A DNA stretch of 64,000 bases from Saxidomus purpurata (Eukaryota; Mollusca; Bivalvia; Venerida; Veneridae). Positions 23,801 through 35,800 of this stretch are shown one piece after another. Under the pieces are notes generated by a model. That model was not told the DNA's origin, searched no databases, and saw nothing but the letters and a program-made list of their open reading frames with translations. The translations under genes and the position numbers were made by a program. How positions within the stretch are numbered: position 1 is the stretch's first letter; each line of letters starts with the position of its first letter. The DNA lies in assembly GCA_022818135.1 (NCBI GenBank), contig JAFMSR010000002.1, positions 20,252,585 to 20,316,584 on the forward strand. The letters are read 5' to 3'.

Positions 23801-26800
23801 GACAACATGTGGAGGTAAGGCTCAGTTAACATGTTGATAAGCACCCTAACTGTTTGAGATGCTTGGAATGTAGTAAAATACTGGTTCCAGGACAACATGT
23901 GGAGGTAAGGCTCAGTTAACATGTTGATAAGCACCCTAACTGTTTGAGATGCTTGGAATGTAGTAAAATCCTGGTTCCAGGACAACATGCAGAGGTAAGG
24001 CTCAGTTAACATGTTGATAAGCACCCTAACTGTTTGAGATGCTTGGAATGTAGTAAAATCCTGGTTCCAGGACAACATGCAGAGGTAAGGCTCAGTTAAC
24101 ATGTTGATAAGCACCCTAACTGTTTGAGATGCTTGGAATGTAGTAAAATCCTGGTTCCAGGACAACATGCAGAGGTAAGGCTCAGTTAACATGTAGATAA
24201 GCACCCTAACTGTTTGAGATGCTTGGACTTGAGAGTAATAAACTGGCTCCTTGACAACATGCAGAGGTAATGCTCAGTTTAAAATGTCATTTAGACTGGC
24301 ATTTTAACTGTCAGATGCTTGGAGTGTAATAAAATACTAACTCCGAGGTAAGCAAGAGTTTATGCAGAGGTAAGGCACAGTTTACACTGGTACCTTGGAA
24401 CTGTTTGAGATGTTTGGAGTGTATTGAATTAATGGCTCATAGACCCCATGCAAAGGTAAGGTACAGTTTACATGTAGGTTTTATATTCAGGTAGAATGTC
24501 AGAAGTTACCATACCTTGCAAGGTAATGATGACTTTAAGATGTCAAACTTTACATCATGCAGCATTAATTTATTATGTGTATCATATTTGAAAGAAATTA
24601 ATGATAAATTGGGACAGGTATGATGTGTACCTTGTTTATAAAGTACATGAGACCTTTTTAGCTCGACTTTTCTATGAAAAGGGGAGCTATCCTACTCGCC
24701 CCGGCGTCGGCGTTGGCGTCACACCTTGGTTAAGTTTTTCTAGCCACCCCACTTTATTTCAAAAGTATTGGAGGTATGGCTTTGAAACTTACCATACTTG
24801 TTTACCATCATAACCTCCATCTACAGACAAGAGTACATAACTCTGTCCAGGGTTTTTGGCAGAATTATGGCCCTTTTTGACTTAGAAAGTGTATTGAGCT
24901 TGGTTAAGTTTTCCGTACCACCTCTCTTTATTTCAAAACCATTGGAGGTATTGCTTTGAAACTAACCATACTTGTTTACCATCATGACCTACATCAACAG
25001 ACAAGAGTACATAACTCTGTCAAGGTTTTTGACAGAATATCCCCTTGTTTACTTAGAAAATACTTTGAATATGGGTAAAATCCACTTATTGCCTTAACCC
25101 TTTGAGATATTGCTTTGAAACTTTGAATGCTTGTTTACATCATTACCCCCATCTGTAGGCAAGAGAAGGTAACTCTGTCAGGGATTTGTTTTAAAAATTA
25201 AGGCCCTTTATCGACTTAGAATCTTGGTAAAGTTTTTCGTCCAGCCCAATTTTTGACTAAACTGTTCGAGATATTACTTTGAAAGTTTGAATACTTGTTT
25301 ACCATCATGATCCCAAAACATGGGCAGGAGAAGGTAATTCTGTCAAGGATTTTATGTGAATTATGGGCCCTTTTTGTCTTAGAAACTCAGTTAAAATTTT
25401 CATTCTTGTCCACTTGTTGACTTAACCATTTGAGATATTACTTTGAAAGTTGGAGTACTTATGTACCATCATGAGACCTATCTGTAAGCAAGAGAAGATA
25501 ACTCTGTGAAAATGTTTCTTGATTTGTACTTAGAAATTCCTAGTTAAAGTCTTGTGTGCCCTTAACTGTCAAAGTTTTGTTTTATTGGCAAGCACTAAAA
25601 AAGTCGAGCGCGCTGTCCTACTGACAGCTCTTGTTGAATTTTTATCGTTAATTTCAAGGTTATTTCAGTTTCATGAAATCCTAGTTTTATGTTATTAGTA
25701 TTACAGGCCCAATGTTTAAGTCTGCCTTTTAATGATTGAACAATACAAAAGTTGAGCACACACTGCCTTTATCAGTAATGATCAGTTGTCATCTCTATTA
25801 CAAGGTAATTAAAAATACGATAAGATCTAATAACTGTAGCACTGTTAAAATGCACCTTGCATTTGAATATTTAATCTGTTTTTAACAATCTTTAAAGTCT
25901 AATGATCCACATCAGTCGAAATACCGGTAGCTGTGTTAAACAATGGCTATAAATATGATAATTTATTCTAATCAGAGTAGGTATTTATACTTTGATATAA
26001 CATTAATAGATCCTTTATGTCATTATAAGATTTTGACATAACCTTTTATCATAAAAACGTTGATTAAATCTGTAATGTTCTTCAGCTTTCGGGTCAATTA
26101 GAAACTAAAGGTAATTGATCTGTGTTCTTATCAAGTACTCAATGCTAATTAATAGTTGAAGAAAATGTTTGTGCCTGTTCTAGAAGATTTTTACCTTCCT
26201 TATGATTCTGACCCTGTGAATGAGGTTTTTATCAGCCAAGTCCAGAAACTTTAAAGTATTGAAGGAAAAACTTTCTTGGATTTAACTCATACAGTACCGT
26301 TACTTCAGGATAATGTGACAGTGACATAACAGGTAAAAAAAAAAAGAGTCCACAGAACTCCACAACCAATAAATTGAAAGGTACATCATGTATACCAGAA
26401 AAGTTTTTTAATCTGTATAATATCGAGAGTACTAGTATTTACCCAATGTACGGTAACCAAGTAATAGTAAACTCTTCTACTGTGTCACTGTCAAATTCTC
26501 ATAAACTAACTGTAGTTCATCTGCAGGAAAGACATGCATGTACAGGTCAACAACAATAGATGAGGCGTGATTTACATGTTCTCCACATCAATTACAGTTA
26601 TATTACCAGTAACATGCAGTAAGCAGAAAGTGCAGACGCGACTCGATGACAGTTGCTGATATATAGTGCTTGTCTTTATCTTACTTTCAAAATTAACTAT
26701 TGTGCAGTTATCTGATTTAGGTAGGAAAAGATATGAATGAATGTTTTTGTTTGTTTTGCCTGCAGTGATTTACAAAAAATCAATAACAATATTACAATCT

Positions 26801-29800
26801 AACACCTTCTTTTCCTTGCCAATCCAAATGATATATACCCAGGTAGACAGAATCTTTTTGTTAGCGAGTTCATTTCAAGATGGTTAATATGTGCCCTTTG
26901 ATTTATCAGTATATAAAAATCAATCTCCGTCCGGGGTCCGTTGTATGTCAGTCTGTCCACCATTTTCTTCAAACGACATCTCCTCTGATACCACTTGGCC
27001 AATGTTGATGAAACTTTGCAGGGATGTTCCTTGCGTGAACTTCTATGTAAGTTGTTCAAAGAATTCCATTCAATGTAGAACTCTGGTTGATATGGCAATG
27101 AATAGGAAAAACTTAAAAAATCTTCTTCTCTAAAACCACAAGGCCTAGAGCTTAGATATTTAGCATGTGGCATTGTCTAGTGGACCTCTACCAAGATTTT
27201 CAAATTATGAGCCCCGGGTCAAAATTGACCCTGCCAGGGGGGTCATTTGGTTTTACATAGGCTTAATTATGTAGGAAAAACTTAAAAAATATTCTTCTCT
27301 GAAACCACAAGGCCTACAGCTTAAATGTTTAGCATGTGACATTGTCTAGAGGACCTCTATAAAGTTTGTTCAAATTATGAGCCCCGGGTCAAAATTGACC
27401 CTGCCCTGGGGGTCACTTGGTTTTACATAGGCTTATATAGGAAAAACTTTAATAATCTTCTGCTCTGAAACCACAAGGCCTAGATATTAGATATTTGGCA
27501 TGTAGCATTGTCTAGTGGACCTCTACTAAGACTGTTCAAGTCATGACCCCCTAGTTAAAATTACCCCTTATTCTAGATTATGTTAGAATCATGACCCCTT
27601 TTATTATAGTCAGTGGTAGTCAGGTGAGCGATATAGGGCCATCATGGCCCTCTTGTTTATATATACAAATGTATACCAGTACAATACTCGAAGGCGTGAT
27701 GGCCCTCTTGTTCTATGCTGGTATTGTTTATAAAGTACATTCTGTGTTGGAGATAGTTTATCCCAAAGCGGCAGAAAAAGAGTTTGATACCAGCTACAAA
27801 CAGTAGTCCATACTTGGTATTCATTCCTTAAAACTATATTTGTGCTATTAAGAGTTAAGTGTATTGATTCAAGTTAAATATTATATATAGCTTAAAATGT
27901 TCACAAGTCATAAAAAATGAAAGATGAAGTATTTTATGGATGTTTGTTATCTCTTTAAAGGAAGGGCCATTAATGTTCTGTTGTTTTGAGGATGAAACAA
28001 CAAGTTTTTTGAGAAAAAATAATGGAGTTAATGGCTGGAAATCCATGAAGGAAATATTTATGAGTTTATTAAGTTTATTCATGTGTGAAATCTTCTGAAA
28101 CTTGGGGAAAACTGGACGATGAAAGGTGTAATAGAACCGATTGTGGTTCATTGTTGTGATTTCACATTATCCAAAGAGAGGGTCATTTATATTTGCTGCT
28201 ATTTAACATAATCTTCAAAAAACAAAACCCTCTGATCCTTGGGATTAACTGCAGAAGGGTTGTTAATCTGCCCATATTTCATTTAAAAATCAACAGCATG
28301 AAAATACGTGAACAATAAAGCCTGTTACATAGAATTATTTTGCTACAAGGAAATCCTGTTTAAACATCTTCTCAATTATGACATTGTTGATCAAATTACG
28401 TCAAGACACAGCCACACCCACAGTTGTTGCATCAGTGATGTAGAAAAGTGTAGAAGCATTGTAGCTATACAATACTTCCTAAATTGTATGTAAATTGTAT
28501 ATAGCAGCTTTAAATTGACATACTTATCTGGTCATGAAGACAGATGTGAGCAAAATAAGATTTGATTACATACAATCAGTTAGAGGATCCTTTATGTATT
28601 TAGGTGTTCTTTTACCATAGTGTGTGCATGAGACTTCAACAAAACATTTTGTAGTATCATTACATGGTAATGAAGACTTCATTTATACAGACATTAAAGT
28701 ATTGATAATCGTTTACTTGGTATAATCAGTGTAAATTTCCTGTTATTGTATAACACAATACAGCTTATAAATAACTCTAGTTCATATTTCCATTAAAATA
28801 CCCATAGAATTGTAATACATGCATGGTAGTATTTTTAATGAGTTGCATGGTAAGTTTTGACCACATCAGCACTGTGCATACTGATCATCTCACATACTTT
28901 TTAGCTCACCTGGCTATGCCAGGATGAGCTTTTCTGATTGATGATTGTCCGTCGTCTGTCAACATTTTGATTCAAATGACATCTCCTCTGAAACCACTTG
29001 GCCAATGTTGATAAAACTATGCAGGAATGTTCCTTGCATGAAGCTCTACCAAAATTGTTCAAAGAATTCCATTCCATGCAGAACTCTGGTTGCTATGGCA
29101 ACAAATAGGAAAAACTTTAAAAATCTTCTTCTCTGAAACCACAAGGCCTAGAGCTTAGATATTTGGCATGTAGCATTGTCTAGTGGGCCTCTACCAAGAT
29201 TGTTCAAATTATGACCCCCAGATCAAAATTGACCCCGCATGGGGGGTCACTTAGGTTTACATAGGCTTATATAGGAAAAACTTTAAAAATCTTCTTCTGT
29301 AAAACCACAGGGCCTAGAGCTTAGATATTTGGCATGTAGCATTAGCTAGTGGACCTCTACCAAGATTGTTCAAATTATGACCCCCGGATCACTTGTTTTA
29401 CAAAGACGTATATAGGAAAACCTATTTGGTATATAACATTATCTAGTGATCTTCCACCAGGCAAGTGGACTTGTACCAAGGTGAGCGATATAGGGCCATC
29501 TTGGCCCTCTTGTTTTATTTTAGGGATGGGAATAGGTAGGTTTATTATAGTCTTGATCCCAGCACACTGAAGTAATTGGGAACCAGCAACTAAGTGACAG
29601 GGGCAGGTAATCCAGACTATGGCTTATTACTGATAATGCCATGCTGTCAAAAGTCTCTATAATCACTCCTACCCATAAGCAGTTGAAATGTTTTCAGTCT
29701 CCCATTGTGTCTTGTTTTTGATGCTTTAGGAAACCGCAGGTTGATATAGATTATCAATATACCAGCATTGATATTGTCCTGGAGATTCTACAAGGAATAA

Positions 29801-32800
29801 TGGACAACTACAGCATGGCAAATGTCCCAGACCATGAAATAATTTCTCTATAGGCTATTCAGTGTAGTTTCTCAAGAGGAAGTAAGACATTGATTTTAGA
29901 TGCCGCGATTGATTAGCCAGGAAACGCCGCTGTTGCTTTGATGTTTTACTACAACTGAATTACTGTACAACTTTCCGAGGCACAAAAAATCACCTTTAAA
30001 TTGTTTTTAGACAATAATTAAACATGACAGTTTTGTTGTTATTGCAGTTTTATAGGATTGTACATGCAACAAAACATTCTGAAGTTTTTTCCTTTAGTAT
30101 TAAGACATATATTGACTCAGTTTCTATTTCAAGTATGAAGTCAGTCACAGCTTTGTATTTTAAATATTGCTGAAATTTATATCCTGCCGGAACTGAAATA
30201 TTGTAACAAAAATCTTCAGCTATTTAAGTAACCAGTTCATCAATATGAAACATAATCCAACCTTTAAGATTTCCCACAATACACATTAAAAAATTACAGG
30301 TTTTTATGCATCAGACAGTAACGTTTGCTAATTTTTGCATTGGTTATAGACAGAAATTAAATTTTGATATAATATCTCCAGTGTATGTACGTGTTGATGC
30401 ACCACAAATATTTACCAATTAGGTAAACACTTTCAGTAGGCCTAGAATCTGATAATGATGACAACTTTGATTGATGGATGAATGTGGATGTATTTGTGGT
30501 CAATTACCGTAATCAAGTACATTGTAGTTTAAAAAAATTTATTTCAAATTTATAACACTTGTCATGTATTTGATAAAAATTTAGTGTATCTCCTAAAAAT
30601 GTTTGGTATCAAACATCCTACTCTATATTTCAGCACAAGGGCATGCCATATTGTCACAATCCCTGTTACGCTGCCTTGTTTGGACCACAGATGTTTGGAT
30701 ATGGATCAAATGTTACGTCACCAGCAAATTTTCGAAAATCAGGGGAGCTAACCAATGGATCTCAGGACACAAGTTTAAACGACGAAACAGCAGACGGCCT
30801 GAAATGTATTTTTAACACGTCAAGGACAAGTCCAGGACCCCTGAAACTTCAACGTTTTAGTGCTAGTGACATGCCATCACCACAGAAACTGTTTCAGAAA
30901 AGAAATAGTGCCGGCAGTATAGATTCCGACACCAGTAGTGGTTATTCCAGTAACAGTGGTTCAAGAAGTAGTTCAGAATTAAAACCAGTCAGTGAAAATT
31001 CTGGTGACAGTGGAATGAAGTGTGTGTACCAGTCAGGCGGAAATCCAGCAACAAAAGTGTCAACGGTCCTGCGTAGAAATAGTGATGGTGGAAAGTTTGT
31101 TGCATTGAAACAGCTTCCAACTAAAGTTAGGTAGGTTTACTAAGAAAACTAATGTAGCTAATTGCTATCTTAGAATCATTTGAGAAGGAAATTTTGTGTC
31201 TAAGAAAAGCCAAAATTTTTAGGAAAGAAAAGTTATCGTACAGCAATTATTTAATTTTAGGTTAGTGATGTCATTACAGTGTTATGTTGACTGTAATTGT
31301 AAAACCAATTACGTCTGTCATTCAGTGTAATTACTGCTATTTGTAATTCTGCATCAAGGGAGACAATCAGTATGATATTAAGAGTCTGAGAATCCAAACC
31401 GTTTATCAGTCATTACTTCCCCTGTAGAGTCAGACATTAAAACAGATACTGTTACTCTCCCCTTTCTTACTCCATTTTTTTCTACTGTATTATTGATAGA
31501 GGGCAGCACTTCTAGTGCAATTTATCTCACATGTAACGATACAAAATTGTCACAAAAATGGCTAACTCTAGATTTCCTAGGTAAGACATCCAATTTTGAA
31601 TGTTATCTGATCTTCAATCTAAGATGTGCATCATTTATTCTGCATTTAATTTCTTTGTGACTGTTTAATGAGGTACTTAGAATTTGCATGTGAATGGAGG
31701 TATGGCCAGGTTACACTAGATATACAATACAGGGCAGGGTGTTTTTTAAACTTGGTTCACTTCACTTCCTACTTTAAATGTAGACATGTTAATTGCATTT
31801 ACTAAGTTTGAGCATCTTTAGTTTCATGTATTTTTAGTTGCTACTGATGTTTATCATATATTTTCCCTGTTGATTAAATTCTCTGACACTCATTGAGTTA
31901 AGATTTTCAGTGTTATGAAAAATAATTGCTAAACATTCAGGCTCATTTTATAATATGTCTTTGAAAAATTTGTCAGTAGATACAGTAGAATCTAGTAAAT
32001 AAATTAAGGGACAACCAAGGGCATAAGGTCACAACCAAGGGAGTTATGTTCCTTATCTAGAACAGCTAGGCTCAGTTTGCACAGTCGCATTCACTTTTAT
32101 AATGTAGTGCTTGTTTGCAGACTGTTTTAGTGTTCAAAGTAAATATTTTTTAGAAGAAGAGATATGTTTAGGATAAATTCTTTTAAAGGTTTTTTTACAG
32201 CACATAGTGGAAAATATTAATTAAAAAAATCTTAATTTGTAACATGCTGTAACACTTGTCTTTAAAAATTCACATAGAACAGTATTTCTGTGATAAACAG
32301 TTAAAGTCACATTTAAGTGTGAAGGCCACTTTGTGTTGCTTGTTTTCACATCAATACATGATCTGTAACCTGTTTTCAGTTGTTTTGTACAATGTTAACA
32401 GTTTGACATCATAAAATGCTAGGAAGGTTTGGCCTATGATGTATGTTAAGTGTGTGTAAGTTAATATTTCCTGCCACTACAAGTCTTTATCAAACTTGAT
32501 ACGTACTTGTCAAATTGTTTTTCTCTTCTATCGTATTCTTTGTCAGAATGTGTTGCTTATATCGTGGATAAAATTCATCCTGATGTACTTTAGTACAACT
32601 TACAAAAAATGCTTGTGTCATGATAAATAGAAAATGCAATCAGTCACTTCTTCGATAAATAAACTTATATAGGATACAAGATACAAGATTTTATTTACGG
32701 TCGGTAGATTTAATTAACAAGTAAACATTAGCTATGAATAGCTATTGACAAACATACATAATAACAAAAGACAGTGGTATATTTCAACCCATAATAATGC

Positions 32801-35800
32801 AGTATGTATTTTCAGTCTACATATATGTAAATACATAGGCTGACCACATAGTTATGCCATTCATTAGTTTCTGTAATATATTATATTGTGTGAGTGCAGT
32901 TTTGTAAAACTGTTTTCAGTTATTCTAAAACGTCATAGATTATCAGGGGTTTTATTAGACTGAATTCTTATAGCAACTACTGGCTTGGCATTAAAATAAA
33001 TTCCTACATCCTCAGGTGTCAGATCTGAAAGTTCAGCCAGCAGTGAGTCTACTGAAATCCTTCCAATATTGTTTTGTAGAAAACAAACAATTTGGGAAAT
33101 GTTCCAAATTTAACAATTACTGATGTCTATAACTGATGTCTTTTAACTTTTGATGGTTATTTAATCAGTGTCTTTAAATGTTGAGTAATTATATGTAATA
33201 CAAACCGGAAAGGAAATAGTTTCATTTTTATTTACCAGGAAGTATTTTGTACGGTTGGGTATTGTTAAAGATTTTCTTACATGTACATATAAGTTTTCAT
33301 ACATGTACATAGTAGGTATTAACTTGAACAGGATGAATAATGATGCTTAAATTGTTTGCCGGTCCTTCCTGTCTGTTTCTAAGTGTCTTTAAAAGGAGCC
33401 CTTAAGAAGACATTTAGAGTATTTGTACAAATAAAAAATCATGTTGAATGTGAAAATCAAAAAATAATTTTAAGGCTAAAATTTTCAACTTAATGTTAAA
33501 TAGTATGTTCTGTTGCTCTGTGTAGATTAACTGACTTATTGTAATTGATCCTAAATGATAATGAGATGGTTTGTAGCTTGACCACATGCTTCACTACCTG
33601 TCCAGGTAAATTACATAGCCAAAACATTGTAACCAACAAGATCAGGTGTTGTTCTTCATGTATCTATCATTCTGTACACCCACATTACATGCTAATTACA
33701 ACAACAAATTGACAGCGAGTAAATCTTAATTTGATGTTTGTGATACTGGGTTCATTCCAGCCTGCAACCAGTGTATTGTCATGTATTTTCAACTGCAAAA
33801 CCCTTACAGCTATTTTTTCATGTCTATTCTTATCTATTGAATGGAATTAGTTGACCAAGTTTCATAAGTTTGTAGATTACATAGGTATGTAGACAGTAAG
33901 TAACTCCCCTTTTTATCACAATTATATAGATCCTACTATAAATTGCAAGAAAACATGAAAAATAGATGAAAGCCTTTGGCATTTTTATCAGCCTAATTTT
34001 AATGAACAAATGATGGTAATTACCACTTGTATTGTGTTTAGTAGTCCCTCCCCTGCCCCCAGTATTTCAAGGTTTAGGAAACATAACTTAGAAGGATAAA
34101 ATACTTAAATTTCTAGAGTTGTATAGAATGCATGTTGGGTATACATATGCACAAGTACATTCTTGTTACCTTGAAGGTTCATGTTGCTAGAGACTGGGGT
34201 ATTTTACTACTTGACTGTTGATGAAGATGTGTAAATCTATTTCCCTGGCCTGGGATAATGAGCAAACAATACACTATAATAGACTGTTTGTGGTGACACT
34301 GTGTTACAAAGTGCATCTTAATTCACAGTTAATCATACTTGTATGATGACCCGACATGATCATTGACATTATGACATTACGTTAGCAGATGTGCTGATGC
34401 GAAAACATTATTTTATAATGCCGATTGCAGGTGAAAATTGAAAGTTTCTGCAAAATGCAGATGAAAATATAAAGAGAAATGCAGGTGCAGTGAAGTCCTA
34501 TTAAATTTTGCTTTACAAATAGAACAAAGTAGTCATGACTACATTTGTAGTTATACATTGTTACATTGTTATAAAATAAGAGATTAAAGAACATGGTTAC
34601 TCAATGACAGTTAAATGATGATGTTTTCAGGAAAGGATTTGTAAAATTATTCCAGCAGAAAAAATGAAATGTCATTGTCAGTTGCCTGCAATGGTTTCTA
34701 AGGCAACTGCAGTTATAACTATTATCAGATCTTATTGGAGAGAAAAGGTATTAGTGTCAATTAGAGTTAATTTACCTGAAAGTTACTAATAGATGTTCAG
34801 GACTAAAACTTTATTGCAGGCCGCAGCAGTGGCCCGCTATATTTAATACAGGGTGCAGAAAGATGCATTGAGACTTAAGCACTAGATCTAATATATGTGT
34901 CTCTTTTCATTTAAAAATTCAGGTACTTCTGAGATGAAAACTGTAGACACAGTCTATTTGTTTGGAAATGCAAGAGTTGTTGTTCCTTATTGAGTTGTAG
35001 AAAAGGGCATTTCACGTGTCAGGCGCCATCTTCACTGAGAAAAATGGCAATATGATTTCTTTTTACCCTTATAGCTTTTGACATTAAAGTAACGAAGCAC
35101 ATTCTACTGAATAATCTTCGACTGCCGTTTTAATTATATGAAATATTATATTATCTTATTTTTTTCCCTCATCATTGTAGTCGGTCTCTTTGGTATATTT
35201 GTTTAAGGCGTCTGCACCAGAAACTTCAAAAGGTGTAATTTTACAAATGAGTTTGAATTCCATCCAAACCCAAATTTTTTAAAAACTTTTTTCTTTTGTT
35301 TTACTTATCATTTTCAACTTTTAAACCATTTTTAAATGTTTTAAAGCAAATGATAATAAAAATCTTCATTCATGTCAAGCTAATAAGGATATTGGCAAGG
35401 AAAAAGTAAGACATACTGTATACATATTTTCCTATAACAGTAAAGTGTCGATACTACAGGTCAGTCAGTAGATGTGTTATCACGTCAGGTTTTGCTTGTT
35501 CAACCAGAATTGGTTTCCTTGAGTTCTTTTGGGGCCATGCCTCAACATCAACCATCACCAATTTCCAAAATGTTTACATGTCAGTTTTGTTTGTAGGCCT
35601 GCTGTGATACTTTGTATCACAGTTTTTCTTGTTTATCCCCCCGCCGAAGGCGAAGGGGATATTAGAAATGGTCTTCGTCCGTCCGTGCGTCCGTCCGTCC
35701 GTCCCAATTTTGTCCGGAGCATAACTCCAAAAGTACTTAAGCGATTTTCTTCAAACTTCATACACTTACAGAGCACATTGGGAGGAAGTGCAGTGTGTAA

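Noticed and set aside
22040..24201. CRISPR-like array of repeats with short spacers
   Set aside because: The 27-nt 'spacers' are identical to each other and are intron sequence; the DNA is eukaryotic.
22022..24204. Long - strand ORFs (518 and 214 codons) of a 30-residue repeat protein
   Set aside because: They are the complement of the 90-bp array. The period divisible by 3 keeps a stop-free frame open; the + strand of each unit is the LIM exon end.
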